A stretch of DNA of 64,000 nt from Poseidonibacter ostreae. Lineage in GTDB: Bacteria; Campylobacterota; Campylobacteria; Campylobacterales; Arcobacteraceae. Position numbers and translations under genes: made by a program. The DNA lies in the NCBI RefSeq assembly GCF_009208055.1, contig NZ_WFKI01000010.1, positions 1 to 64,000 of the forward strand. The letters are read 5' to 3'. Below are positions 44,924 through 54,332 of this stretch, one piece after another (position 1 is the first letter of the stretch; each line of letters begins with the position of its first letter). Below the pieces are notes generated by a model that was not told where the DNA came from, searched no databases, and saw only the letters and a program-made list of their open reading frames with translations.

Positions 44924-45693
44924 TATCCAAATCTCCCTGTAATATAATCTTCTGTTTTTTTATTTGATGGATTAACAAAAATTGTTTCTGTTTCATCATA
45001 TTCAATTAACTTTCCAAGATGGAAAAAGGCAGTATAATCAGCAACTCTTGCAGCTTGTTGCATATTGTGAGTAACTGTAATAATTGTATAATCTTTCTTA
45101 AGTTCTAACATCAAAGCTTCAATTTTTTCTGTAGAAATTGGATCAAGTGCTGATGTTGGTTCATCCATTAAAATAACTTCTGGCTTAACTGCAATTGTTC
45201 TAGCAATACATAATCTTTGTTGTTGCCCACCTGAAAGTGAAGTTCCTGGGTCATTTAATTTATCTTTAACTTCATCCCAAAGTCCAGATTTTCTTAAAGA
45301 GTTTTCTACTAACTCATCACACTCTTTTCCTTTTGATACAATTCCATGTTTAATAGGTGCATAAGCAACATTGTCATAAATAGATTTTGGAAAAGGATTT
45401 GGTTGTTGAAAAACCATACCAATTTTTTTACGAACACTTACTTCATCTACATCTTTATCATAAATATTTTTTTTATCAATAACTACAGAACCTTCGATAT
45501 TTACAATAGGTATTAAGTCATTCATTCTATTTAAACATCTTAGAAATGTAGACTTACCACATCCTGATGGTCCAATTAAAGCTGTTATTTTATTTTCATA
45601 TATATCTACATCTATTCCATGTAGTGCATGGTTACTTCCATACCAAAGATTAAGCTTTTCTACTTTTACTTTTGTTTTATTATCTTTTGCCAT
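44923..45693 (-). CDS. pstB: Phosphate ABC transporter ATPase
   Basis: 256 residues from ATG 45693, preferred because AGAAGGAAAG lies about 8 bp upstream; an ATG at 45714 would add seven residues. Walker A GPSGCGKST, signature LSGGQQQR and Walker B VILMDEPTSALDP are intact. It powers high-affinity phosphate uptake by PstCA. Next gene phoU overlaps by 1 bp. Confidence 0.96.
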   Translation of the reverse strand: MAKDNKTKVKVEKLNLWYGSNHALHGIDVDIYENKITALIGPSGCGKSTFLRCLNRMNDLIPIVNIEGSVVIDKKNIYDKDVDEVSVRKKIGMVFQQPNPFPKSIYDNVAYAPIKHGIVSKGKECDELVENSLRKSGLWDEVKDKLNDPGTSLSGGQQQRLCIARTIAVKPEVILMDEPTSALDPISTEKIEALMLELKKDYTIITVTHNMQQAARVADYTAFFHLGKLIEYDETETIFVNPSNKKTEDYITGRFG

Positions 45694-45707
45694 TTTAATC
45701 TTTCCTT

Positions 45708-46892
45708 CTACCATTTAACTTCGAATTTTTTTCTTAAATAAATTGCTATTGCATTAAGTGATATTAATATAGTAAGTAATACCATAATACCTGCTGCTGT
45801 TTTTTCTATATACATTCTCTCCGGCATTCCTGCCCATGTAAATAATTGTGCTGGCATAACAGTTGCTGCATCCATAACACTTCCTGGAGCATCTGGAATA
45901 AATGCAATCATACCTATAATAATAAGTGGAGCAGTCTCACCCATTGCTTGTGCTAAACCAATAATTGAACCAGTTAAAACTCCTGGAAATGCTAAAGGTA
46001 AAACATGATCTTTTGTTACTTGAATTTTTGTTAACCCTAATCCATATCCTGCTTGTCTAATACTATCTGGAACTGCTCTTAGCGCTGCTCTTGAACTTAC
46101 AATAATTATTGGTAAAGTCATTAAAGCTAATGTTAAACCACCAACAAGTGGTGAAGACCTTGGCATTCCAAAAAGATTAATAAAAATAGCAAGTCCTAAT
46201 AAACCAAAAAGAATAGATGGGATTGCTGCAAGATTATTAATATTAACTTCAATAAATCTTGTAAATTTATTATCAGTTGCAAACTCTTCTAGGTAAATTG
46301 CAGTTAATACTCCTAAAGGAAAAGCAACTGCCATTGTAATTATTAGTGTTAATATTGAACCAATCATAGCTGAAAATAAACCTGCATTTTCAGGAATTTT
46401 TGAATCCCCATTTAAAAAGAATATTGAGTTAAACTTAGTATCAATTCTTCCTTGTGCTTTCATATCATCAACTAAAGCTTTATCTTTTCTTTTTAACTTA
46501 TAGTGGTGACCTTTTAAATATTGATCAACTTGGTCATCTGCTAAAACCCACATAGTTTGAGTTGTATTCATAAGTTTTGGATTTTCTCTTACTTGATTTG
46601 GTAAATCTCTTAGCCATGATCTTGAAATTATCTTTCTATATTTCTTTTCAACAGCAAATCTTGAATCATCAACTGTTTTTTCATTATATGTAACATTTAC
46701 ATGTAAATATGTAACTTTAAATGCTGGTGTTCCTTTTCCAATAATATCAATTAAAAAGAAAGCTAAAAATGCGATTGAAAAGATTAAAGATGTTAATGTA
46801 AATCTTTTAAATCTTTTTGCACTAGCATGTCTTTTATCTAAAGAGGCATCATAAAAAGGGTTTTGTTTATTTTTCTTTTTTCTTTTAATCAT
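45708..46892 (-). CDS. pstA: Phosphate ABC transporter permease PstA
   Basis: 394 residues, longer than the usual 280-300 because of an N-terminal region with one membrane segment (about 29-50) and a charged periplasmic stretch of about 120 residues. The transport core carries six membrane segments and the EAA-type loop (AGYGLGLTKIQVTKDHVLPLAFPGVLTG). The extended form is known among PstA proteins. ATG overlaps the pstC stop (ATGA). Confidence 0.94.
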   Translation of the reverse strand: MIKRKKKNKQNPFYDASLDKRHASAKRFKRFTLTSLIFSIAFLAFFLIDIIGKGTPAFKVTYLHVNVTYNEKTVDDSRFAVEKKYRKIISRSWLRDLPNQVRENPKLMNTTQTMWVLADDQVDQYLKGHHYKLKRKDKALVDDMKAQGRIDTKFNSIFFLNGDSKIPENAGLFSAMIGSILTLIITMAVAFPLGVLTAIYLEEFATDNKFTRFIEVNINNLAAIPSILFGLLGLAIFINLFGMPRSSPLVGGLTLALMTLPIIIVSSRAALRAVPDSIRQAGYGLGLTKIQVTKDHVLPLAFPGVLTGSIIGLAQAMGETAPLIIIGMIAFIPDAPGSVMDAATVMPAQLFTWAGMPERMYIEKTAAGIMVLLTILISLNAIAIYLRKKFEVKW

Positions 46893-47818
46893 AATGTATT
46901 CACTTTATATTTTTCTTTGAATTTTCTAATTAAACTTAATGAAATTATATTTAGGATTAATGTAACAACAAATAGTACTAATCCTAATGCAAATGCAGAA
47001 AGTGTTTCAGGTGAATCAAACTCAAAATCACCAACTAATGAATTTACAATAGTTACAGTTACTGTTGTCATATCTTCTAATGGATTCCATGATAAGTTTG
47101 GTCGAAGTCCTGCTGCCATTACAACAATCATTGTTTCACCTAAGGCTTTTGAAAGTCCTAGCAGTGATGCTGAAATAATTCCTGGAAGTGCAGATGGAAT
47201 AACAATATCTCTAATTGTTTCACCTTGTGTAAGACCAAGACCTAAAGCTGCTTTTCTCTGAGAATCTGGAACTGACCTAATAACATCATCTGATAAAGAA
47301 GAAATTACTGGAATAATCATAATCCCCATAACAACACCAGATGCTAAAGCAGAGTTAAACGTAGCTTCTAAGCCAACAGCATCTGCTGCTTTTACAATTA
47401 AAGGTGCAACTGTAATAGCTGCAAAGAATCCATAAACAACTGTTGGAATTCCTGCTAATACTTCTAAAATAGGTTTTATATAATCTCTTGTAGTTGAACT
47501 TGCATATTCACTCATATAAATTGCACTACCTAATCCAACTGGAATTGCAACACAAAGAGCTATTATCGTAATTACAAAAGTTCCTGCAAAAATTGGAACT
47601 GCACCAAATTTACTTCCCTCAACACCAGGTGACCATTCCATTCCAGTGATAAAGTACCAAAAACTTCTCATTTGAAAAAATTCTATTGCCTCAAAAAGAA
47701 TTGAGAAAAGAATACCAAATGTTGTTAATATTGAAATAACAGATGCAATAATTAAAGCTGATTTAATTAATTTTTCTATTAATTCTCTCTTCTTATTTCT
47801 TGTTTCAAAAGTGCTCAA
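46889..47818 (-). CDS. pstC: Phosphate ABC transporter permease PstC
   Basis: 309 residues, six membrane segments and the EAA loop (AALGLGLTQGETIRDIVIPSALPGIISA). Start TTG at 47818 with AAAGG about 12 bp upstream. It opens the pstCAB-phoU-psiE-regulator-kinase string, and has its own promoter with a Pho-box-like repeat 44-62 bp upstream. Confidence 0.94.
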   Translation of the reverse strand: MSTFETRNKKRELIEKLIKSALIIASVISILTTFGILFSILFEAIEFFQMRSFWYFITGMEWSPGVEGSKFGAVPIFAGTFVITIIALCVAIPVGLGSAIYMSEYASSTTRDYIKPILEVLAGIPTVVYGFFAAITVAPLIVKAADAVGLEATFNSALASGVVMGIMIIPVISSLSDDVIRSVPDSQRKAALGLGLTQGETIRDIVIPSALPGIISASLLGLSKALGETMIVVMAAGLRPNLSWNPLEDMTTVTVTIVNSLVGDFEFDSPETLSAFALGLVLFVVTLILNIISLSLIRKFKEKYKVNTL

Positions 47819-47847
47819 TACTTTTGCCTTTATTTTAATTTTAAAAG

Positions 47848-47880
47848 ATTATAAATCAACTTGGTTACAGAATGGTTACA
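47848..47880 (-). promoter_or_regulatory. pstC promoter: Pho-box-like direct repeat plus -10
   Basis: On the minus strand TGTAACCA occurs twice, 11 bp apart (47880-47873 and 47869-47862). Eight bases separate it from a perfect TATAAT (47853-47848). The repeat takes the place of the -35 element, the usual design for a PhoB-type activator. The pstS promoter has the same geometry. Confidence 0.65.
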
Positions 47881-47883
47881 TGT

Positions 47884-49599
47884 CTATATAGTAGCACATA
47901 GGGGCATAGTATATTTTTTGGAATGTTTTTTCAATAAGGATAAAGTAAAGTCAAAATTTGCTTCATTAGATTTTTTATTTATAGAAATAAATGCGCAAGA
48001 AGTTGATAATAATTTGAATTTTCTTTTTACTTTAAATCTATCTTCTGCAATTAAAAAACCATTTTTCTTGTCAACTTGACTATATAAGTTCTTAACAGAT
48101 TCTTTAAATTCAACTAAAGTCTCATTTGCAAGGGAAAATACTTCTTCAAAGGTTTTATTTTTAATACCAATAAAAAAATCATCACCACCAATATGTGCAA
48201 TAAAAGAATTATTGTCATATTTCTTTTGAATAAGTTCTGAAAAGATAATAATAGCTCTATCTCCTTGTCTAAATCCATAATAATCATTAAAAGGTTTAAA
48301 GTCATTAAAATCAAAATAAAGCATATAAGTTGTTTCTTTATCTTTATTCTTAAAGCTTTTATGAATATATTTTTCTATTTGCTGATTTCCTGGCAGTTTT
48401 GTTAAAGGATTTTGATTAGTAGCAATTTCAATATTTCTTTTATGTGATAATGTTAATAATGAATTTAAATCAATAAAACCTTTATATTTATTACTTTGAG
48501 TAATAAATATTCCTGAATAGTCTTTTGAGTTATGATTAAACATATCAAGTGCTTTATCAATTCCCCATGAAATTTCCACTGATAAAACATCTTTTATATA
48601 TTTTTTTAAATTTGAAGCGATGTTTTTATTTTTTGCTAAAGATAAGCCATATTTTGAATATGAAATTTTTTTAATATCTACTTCGTAAATTACACCTATT
48701 AAATTTTGAAAATCATCAACAATTGGAACAAATGCATTTTTACTATGATCTTTAAAATATACGAACAAATCATGTAATGAGGTATTAATATTTAATGCTT
48801 GAATAAGGTCGATATATTTGTCATCAATTGATTGTGTATTATTTAATCTTTTATCATTTTGGATTATTTCAACTATATTATTATAAATAGGTTTGATTTC
48901 TTTTATATTAATAGTTGCTTTTTGAACTAAATATCCTTGAATAAAATCTACACCAATATCTTTACATGTATAATATTCATTTATTTCTTCAACACCTTCA
49001 GCAACTACTTTCATTCCCATAATATGAGCCATTTCAATTATTGATGAACAGAAGAGTTTTTTCTTTGAGTCATTTTGAATATTTGTTATAAAAAATCTAT
49101 CTAGTTTTATCACATTTGCTTCACTAAAATATAGAAGTTTTAATCCTGATACCCCAATACCAAAATCATCAATTGCAATACAATAACCATTTTTCTTGTA
49201 TGTTTGAATCATTGTTGATAAAGCATTTTGTTCTATTTGACTACCTTTTTCACTTAGCTCAAAACAGATTGTATTTTTACAAAGATTAAATTTTTTCAAT
49301 ATTTTTCTTGTATTTCCTGATGAAAAGTTTTTACTATAAATAATCCTATTATCAAGATTATAAAAAAGTTTAAGATTTTCTATTTTTATTAAGGAAAACT
49401 TCTCTATTGCTTTTTCTCTTAATAATAAGTCTACTTCATATAAGATATCTTCATCAAAAGCAGAATCAAAAATAGCATTTATATTGTCTGTATTTCGTAA
49501 GAGTGCTTCAACAGCAAAAATTTTTCCTGTATGTGTATGGATAATGGGTTGAAAAGCATAATCCAGTTTTTCAATTATTTCTGACCAGTTTTTTGTCAT
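47884..49599 (-). CDS. EAL-CBS-GGDEF cyclic-di-GMP protein within the pst locus
   Basis: 571 residues, no membrane segment. Order: EAL phosphodiesterase domain (EALLR 31-35, YNLDN 80-84, ELSE 114-117, DDFG 144-147, KLD 165-167, AEGVE 200-204, QGY 221-223), then a CBS pair (about 265-390), then a GGDEF domain beginning NPLTKLPGN (397-405) with GGDDF at 471-475. The EAL residues look intact, so c-di-GMP hydrolysis is plausible; GGDDF departs from GG(D/E)EF by E to D, so synthase activity is doubtful and it may be a GTP- or ligand-sensing module. TTGGAG precedes the ATG. It sits between pstS and pstC, each separately promoted. Confidence 0.88.
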   Translation of the reverse strand: MTKNWSEIIEKLDYAFQPIIHTHTGKIFAVEALLRNTDNINAIFDSAFDEDILYEVDLLLREKAIEKFSLIKIENLKLFYNLDNRIIYSKNFSSGNTRKILKKFNLCKNTICFELSEKGSQIEQNALSTMIQTYKKNGYCIAIDDFGIGVSGLKLLYFSEANVIKLDRFFITNIQNDSKKKLFCSSIIEMAHIMGMKVVAEGVEEINEYYTCKDIGVDFIQGYLVQKATINIKEIKPIYNNIVEIIQNDKRLNNTQSIDDKYIDLIQALNINTSLHDLFVYFKDHSKNAFVPIVDDFQNLIGVIYEVDIKKISYSKYGLSLAKNKNIASNLKKYIKDVLSVEISWGIDKALDMFNHNSKDYSGIFITQSNKYKGFIDLNSLLTLSHKRNIEIATNQNPLTKLPGNQQIEKYIHKSFKNKDKETTYMLYFDFNDFKPFNDYYGFRQGDRAIIIFSELIQKKYDNNSFIAHIGGDDFFIGIKNKTFEEVFSLANETLVEFKESVKNLYSQVDKKNGFLIAEDRFKVKRKFKLLSTSCAFISINKKSNEANFDFTLSLLKKHSKKYTMPLCATI

Positions 49600-49643
49600 G
49601 AATCTCCAAAGAATACTTATGAGTTTTATATAGAAGTGTAATT

Positions 49644-49673
49644 ATAAAAGAAGAGGGGGAATTCTTCTTTTAT
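49644..49673 (-). terminator. Terminator after pstS
   Basis: ATAAAAGAAGA (49644-49654) pairs with TCTTCTTTTAT (49663-49673) around a G-rich 8-base loop, 8 bp past the pstS stop; TTTTATAATT follows on the minus strand. It separates pstS from the EAL-CBS-GGDEF gene. Confidence 0.55.
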
Positions 49674-49680
49674 TTTAAGA

Positions 49681-50742
49681 TTAGTGTTTAGCAGTTAATT
49701 TTTCTAATGTTAATTTTTCTCTTTTTGTAACACTTGCTCTAATAGCATTTCTATCAGTATCAGGTAAAGCAATAAGTCCAATTTCACCTAAAATACCTTC
49801 TTTTCCAATCATCTTTTCAGACATGAATAAATCAACATAGTTTTTAATAGCTGGAACATCTTTTGAGTGAGAGTTCTTAACATAGAAGAATAATGATCTA
49901 GATACTGGGTATTTAGATGATGAAATATTTTCAGGAGTTGCTTCAACACCATTAATTGTTGCACCTTGAACTTTATCATCATTTTCAACTAAGAAAGAGA
50001 ATCCAAAAACACCAAATGCTGCTTTATTTTTATCTAATTTTTGAACGATTAAGTTATCATTTTCACCAGACTCAACATAAACACCATCAGTTCTTACAAC
50101 TGAATATTTTTTATATTTTTTATTTGCTTTTTTATCAGCTTTGTATAAATCTGTATATAAAGGCATTTTTTTGAAAGTTTTTTGCATTACTAACTCTTCA
50201 AATGCATCTCTAGTACCAGATGATTTAGGTGGTCCATAAACAATAATTTCTCTATTTGGTAATGATGCATCAATATCAGACCATTTTTTATATGGATTTG
50301 CAATTAATGATTTACCATCTTTTGATGGAACTTCTTTAGCAACTGCTAAAGCTAAATTTGTTTTTGAAATATCAAAAGGAGCATTTGAAATAGATTGTGC
50401 AAATGCAATACCATCATAACCAATTACTGATTCAGTAATATCTGTAACACCATTTTCTTGACACATTTTAAATTCTTTTGCTTTCATTCTTCTTGAAGCA
50501 TTTGTAATATCAGGAGTATTTAATTCATTACCTGCACAAAATAATTTCATACCACCACCTGAACCAGTTGATTCAACAACAGGAGTTGGAAACTTAGTAG
50601 TTGCTCCTAATTCTTCAGCAACTGAAGATGAAAAAGGGTATACAGTTGATGACCCAACGATTTTAATTTGATCTCTTGCACTTAAACTTACTGTTAAAGC
50701 TGCACTTGCTAATAAAGCGATTGATGTTTTTTTGATTGTCAT
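49681..50742 (-). CDS. pstS: Periplasmic phosphate-binding protein
   Basis: 353 residues from ATG 50742, chosen because GGAG lies 8-11 bp upstream; ATG at 50754 would put that site inside the gene. Signal peptide MTIKKTSIALLASAALTVSLSA, then IKIVGSSTVYPFSSSVAEELG, ESTGSGGGMKLFCAGN and YGPPKSSGTRDAFEELV, the phosphate-binding loops of PstS. Captures phosphate for PstCAB. Apparently monocistronic, with its own Pho box and terminator. Confidence 0.96.
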   Translation of the reverse strand: MTIKKTSIALLASAALTVSLSARDQIKIVGSSTVYPFSSSVAEELGATTKFPTPVVESTGSGGGMKLFCAGNELNTPDITNASRRMKAKEFKMCQENGVTDITESVIGYDGIAFAQSISNAPFDISKTNLALAVAKEVPSKDGKSLIANPYKKWSDIDASLPNREIIVYGPPKSSGTRDAFEELVMQKTFKKMPLYTDLYKADKKANKKYKKYSVVRTDGVYVESGENDNLIVQKLDKNKAAFGVFGFSFLVENDDKVQGATINGVEATPENISSSKYPVSRSLFFYVKNSHSKDVPAIKNYVDLFMSEKMIGKEGILGEIGLIALPDTDRNAIRASVTKREKLTLEKLTAKH

Positions 50743-50771
50743 TGTTTTCTCCATAAATTTTATATGGTGAA

Positions 50772-50804
50772 ATTTTAATATGAGTTGATTACAATTTGGT
50801 TACT
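50772..50804 (-). promoter_or_regulatory. pstS promoter: Pho-box-like direct repeat plus -10
   Basis: Minus-strand AGTAACCA (50804-50797) and TGTAATCA (50793-50786) are direct repeats 11 bp apart, followed after eight bases by TAAAAT (50777-50772). Repeat sequence, repeat spacing and distance to the -10 all match the pstC promoter. Confidence 0.6.
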
Positions 50805-50811
50805 TTTAAAA

Positions 50812-50997
50812 TTATGATTTTAAAATGAACTTTTTTTCAAACTCTTTATATTCTCTTACAAATAATTCTTCGCAATCAGCTGGCTTGTAAATTACTGCTT
50901 TTACCCAAATGTCATTTTCTTGGATTTTACAAAAATCTATTGTGATATATGATTCTTTATTCTTGTAGTGAGTATATGTTTGATTTAATTGTAGCAT
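50812..50997 (-). CDS. Small DUF1653-like protein
   Basis: 61 residues: NQTYTHYKNKESYITIDFC followed by WVKAVIYKPADCEELFVREYKEF. This follows the DUF1653 pattern (Y-x-H-y-K-G...Y, then VVY...W/VR...F), a small beta-barrel of unknown role. No clear ribosome binding site. It lies between pstS and prfA, transcribed the same way; its stop is close to the pstS Pho box. Confidence 0.65.
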   Translation of the reverse strand: MLQLNQTYTHYKNKESYITIDFCKIQENDIWVKAVIYKPADCEELFVREYKEFEKKFILKS

Positions 50998-51030
50998 TGT
51001 TTTTGTAGTGTAAAAGAAAACTAATGGATT

Positions 51031-52098
51031 TTATAATCCATTAGCCTCAATTAGTTTAGATTGATGATCAGTAATAAGAGGATCAATTACTTCATCAAAT
51101 AAACCGTCATTCATAATATAGTCTAAACGATAAAGAGTTAAATTAATTCTATGATCGCTTACTCTATTTTGTGGATAATTATAAGTTCTAATTCTTCCAC
51201 TTCTATCTCCAGTACCGACTTGTTCTTTTCTGTCAGCACCTTCTTTAGACATTTTTTCTTGCATCTCTAAATCATAAAGTCTAGCTTTTAAAACTTTCAT
51301 AGCCTTGTCTTTATTCTTATGTTGAGATTTTTGATCTTGATTTGTTACTACAAGTCCAGATGGAATATGTGTAATTCTTACAGCAGAATCTGTAGTATTT
51401 ACAGACTGTCCACCATTTCCACTTGCTCTCATAACATCAATTTTAAGATCTGTTGGATCAATGTCAATTTCAATATCATCAACTTCAGGCATTACTGCAA
51501 CTGTAATTGCTGATGTATGAACTCTTCCTTGTGATTCAGTAGCTGGAACTCTTTGAACTCTATGTGTACCACCCTCAAATTTTAATTTTGAGTATACATG
51601 GTCACCTTTAATTAGAATTACAACTTCTTTGTATCCACCTGATTCACTATCGTTAGTGCTCATGATTTCAACTTTCCAACCATTGTTTTCTGCATATCTT
51701 AGGTAACCTCTAAAAAGGTCACCAACAAATATTGCAGCTTCATCACCACCAGCACCAGCTCTAAGTTCTAAATAGATATTTTTATCATCATTAGGATCTT
51801 TAGGAATCATTAAAAACTTAATGTCTTCTTCTAATTCTGGTTTTTTTGGCTCCAAGTCTTTCAGCTCTTCTTTTGCAAGTTCACCCAATTCATCATCATC
51901 AAGAAGCATTTTATTCTCTTCTATATCTTCTAATAATTGAATGTACTCTTTAGCTTTATTAACAACAGGAGCGATACTTGCCTGCTCTTTTGAAAGATCA
52001 GTCATTCTCTTTATATCACTAGTTATTTCTGAAGAACTTAACAATTCGTTAATCTCTTCAGATCTATTAATAAAAGGCTGTAGTTTATCTTGTAGCAT
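51031..52098 (-). CDS. prfA: Peptide chain release factor 1
   Basis: 355 residues, full length. The GGQ hydrolysis motif is in ASGNGGQSVNTTDSAVR and the PAT codon-reading tripeptide in RVPATESQGR, which identifies RF1 (UAA/UAG). An N-terminal helical domain precedes. Starts 16 bp after rpsT; a TATAAT overlapping the rpsT stop (52113-52118, minus) would give a leader of only about 8 nt. Confidence 0.97.
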   Translation of the reverse strand: MLQDKLQPFINRSEEINELLSSSEITSDIKRMTDLSKEQASIAPVVNKAKEYIQLLEDIEENKMLLDDDELGELAKEELKDLEPKKPELEEDIKFLMIPKDPNDDKNIYLELRAGAGGDEAAIFVGDLFRGYLRYAENNGWKVEIMSTNDSESGGYKEVVILIKGDHVYSKLKFEGGTHRVQRVPATESQGRVHTSAITVAVMPEVDDIEIDIDPTDLKIDVMRASGNGGQSVNTTDSAVRITHIPSGLVVTNQDQKSQHKNKDKAMKVLKARLYDLEMQEKMSKEGADRKEQVGTGDRSGRIRTYNYPQNRVSDHRINLTLYRLDYIMNDGLFDEVIDPLITDHQSKLIEANGL

Positions 52099-52113
52099 AT
52101 GTACTAAATGCTA

Positions 52114-52374
52114 TTATATAGCGTTTACTGCAAGTTGTAATCTAGATACTTTTCTCGCAGCAGTTCCTTTTTTAAGGATTCCTTTAGATACACAATGGTG
52201 TAAATATTTGTTTGCTGTTTTAACTGCAGCTGTTGCAGCTTCTTTGTCAGCAGCTTCGATTGCAGCGATTACTGTCTTAGTTACGTTTTTGATTCTTGTT
52301 TTGTAGAATCTATTTCTTTCAGTCTTTACGATTGTTTGTCTAGCTCTTTTTTCTGCAGATTTATGATTTGCCAT
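52114..52374 (-). CDS. rpsT: 30S ribosomal protein S20
   Basis: 86 residues, basic and helical: NHKSAEKRARQTIVKTERNR at the N terminus and GILKKGTAARKVSRL near the end, as in S20. AGAGGTT precedes the ATG. It leads rpsT-prfA, divergent from glmM. Confidence 0.97.
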   Translation of the reverse strand: MANHKSAEKRARQTIVKTERNRFYKTRIKNVTKTVIAAIEAADKEAATAAVKTANKYLHHCVSKGILKKGTAARKVSRLQLAVNAI

Positions 52375-52457
52375 TTTATTTAACCTCTTTGTAAAATTTT
52401 TAAGGGTAGAATGTTACCCAAAGCAACTTAAAACAAGTTTAATTTTAGGAAGATTTA

Positions 52458-53792
52458 ATGAAACTATTCGGAACAGATGGCGTTAGAGGTGAAGCTGGTA
52501 CTTTTTTAGATGCAATGACTGTATTAAAATTAGCAAAAGCTGCAGGTATTTATTTTAGAAAACATTCAACAACAAAAAGAATACTTGTTGGAAAAGACAC
52601 TAGAAGAAGTGGATATATGATTGAAAATGCACTAGTAAGTGGTCTTACAGCTGTTGGGTATGATGTAATACAAATTGGTCCAATGCCAACACCTGCAATT
52701 GCATACCTAACAGAGAGTATGAGATGTGATGCTGGTATTATGATTTCTGCTTCACATAATCCATATGAAGATAATGGAATTAAGTTCTTCGATAATCATG
52801 GTGATAAACTTGGTGTCGAGTGTGAAAAAAGAATTGAAAAGATTTTCAATGACAATGAATCAATGATTAATGAGCAAGTAACTGGTAGAAATATTGGTGC
52901 TGCAAAAAGAATTAATGATGTTATTGGAAGATATATTGTTTCAATTAAAAGTTCTTTTCCTAAAGATTTAACACTTCATGGCCTAAGAATTGTTCTTGAT
53001 TGTGCAAATGGAGCTGCTTATAAAGTAGGTCCTACAATTTTAGAAGAATTAGGTGCTGATGTAATTACAATTAATCATAAACCAGATGGTTTTAATATTA
53101 ATGAAAACTGTGGAGCAATGCATCCTGAAGAAGTAGGGAAGCTTGTTCGTGAATATAGAGCCGATATTGGTCTTGCACTTGATGGTGATGCGGATAGATT
53201 AGTTGTAATAGATGAAAAAGGTGACGTAGTTGATGGTGATAAATTAATTGGTGCCCTTTGTAAATATTTAAATGATGCAAAGCTTTTACAAGGAAAAGGT
53301 TGTGTTGCAACTGTTATGTCTAATCAAGCTTTAGAAGATTACTTGAGTAAAGATAATATAAAATTACATAGATCAAATGTTGGTGACAAATATGTTCTTG
53401 AAGTTATGAAAGAACAAGGTATTAACTTTGGTGGCGAGCAAAGTGGACATGTTATTTTCTCTGATGTTGCAAAAACAGGAGATGGATTAGCATCTGCACT
53501 ACAAGTACTAGCATTAGTTTTAAGATCTAGTAAGAAAGCTAGTGAAGTGTTAAATCCATTTGAATTATATCCTCAGATTTTACATAATATGAAAGTAGGG
53601 GAGAAAATTCCTTTAGATCAGATTGAAGGTCTTGAAGAATTAGTAAAACCTTTAAGAGAAAAAGGTATGAGAGATTTAATTAGATACTCTGGAACTGAAA
53701 ATAAAATAAGACTTCTTTTAGAAGGTAAAAATAAAAAAGATGTTGAAGATGGTATGGAAACACTAAAGGCATTTTTCAAAAAAGCTTTATGA
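52458..53792 (+). CDS. glmM: Phosphoglucosamine mutase
   Basis: 444 residues. Converts glucosamine-6-P to glucosamine-1-P for UDP-GlcNAc synthesis. N-terminal KLFGTDGVRGEA; active phosphoserine S99 in ISASHNPYEDNG; metal loop DGDADR; sugar loop GGEQSGH; phosphate loop RYSGTENKIR. AGGAAG precedes the ATG. The stop overlaps lspA by 4 bp. Confidence 0.97.
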   Translation: MKLFGTDGVRGEAGTFLDAMTVLKLAKAAGIYFRKHSTTKRILVGKDTRRSGYMIENALVSGLTAVGYDVIQIGPMPTPAIAYLTESMRCDAGIMISASHNPYEDNGIKFFDNHGDKLGVECEKRIEKIFNDNESMINEQVTGRNIGAAKRINDVIGRYIVSIKSSFPKDLTLHGLRIVLDCANGAAYKVGPTILEELGADVITINHKPDGFNINENCGAMHPEEVGKLVREYRADIGLALDGDADRLVVIDEKGDVVDGDKLIGALCKYLNDAKLLQGKGCVATVMSNQALEDYLSKDNIKLHRSNVGDKYVLEVMKEQGINFGGEQSGHVIFSDVAKTGDGLASALQVLALVLRSSKKASEVLNPFELYPQILHNMKVGEKIPLDQIEGLEELVKPLREKGMRDLIRYSGTENKIRLLLEGKNKKDVEDGMETLKAFFKKAL

Positions 53793-54262
53793 GAAAAAAA
53801 TTAGTTTTATCAATTATTATATTTACAATTTTATTTATAATTGACCAGGTATTAAAATATGGATTTACGCATTTTAACTTAAATGTTGATGGTCCATATA
53901 TGTCTTTACAGTTAGCATATAATTATGGTGTAGCATTTTCAATGTTTTCATTTCTTGCTGAATATTTAAAGTATATTCAATTATCAATGGTTATAGCTGG
54001 ATTTATATATTTATTAAAAAATAAAGAAGTATTTACTGAGTATTATTTACCAATTACTCTATTATTTGCAGGTGGTTTATCTAATATTTTAGATAGATTT
54101 ACCTATGGTGGAGTTGTTGATTATCTTTATTGGCACTATGGTTTTGAATTTGCAATCTTCAATTTTGCAGACATTATAATAAACTGTGCAGTTGCAATTA
54201 TCATATTTATGCAAATTAAACAATGGCAAGCTGAGCGAAAAGAAAAAAAGAATAAGTCCTAA
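53789..54262 (+). CDS. lspA: Lipoprotein signal peptidase (signal peptidase II)
   Basis: 157 residues, four membrane segments. Catalytic aspartates in the conserved GGLSNILDRFTYGGVVDY and the following FAIFNFADIIIN; the N-terminal IDQVLKYG is also typical. Cleaves prolipoproteins at the lipobox Cys, for example that of the 22999 gene. Translationally coupled to glmM. Confidence 0.96.
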   Translation: MRKKLVLSIIIFTILFIIDQVLKYGFTHFNLNVDGPYMSLQLAYNYGVAFSMFSFLAEYLKYIQLSMVIAGFIYLLKNKEVFTEYYLPITLLFAGGLSNILDRFTYGGVVDYLYWHYGFEFAIFNFADIIINCAVAIIIFMQIKQWQAERKEKKNKS

Positions 54263-54288
54263 ATTTGGGAGCTTAAATTAAAATTAGC

Positions 54289-54294
54289 TATAAT
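54289..54294 (+). promoter_or_regulatory. Candidate -10 of leuC
   Basis: TATAAT in the context GCTATAATGG, 39-44 bp before the leuC start and past the lspA stop. Confidence 0.45.
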
Positions 54295-54332
54295 GGCGAA
54301 AATATAAGAAAATTTATTAGGAAGAGATTAAT

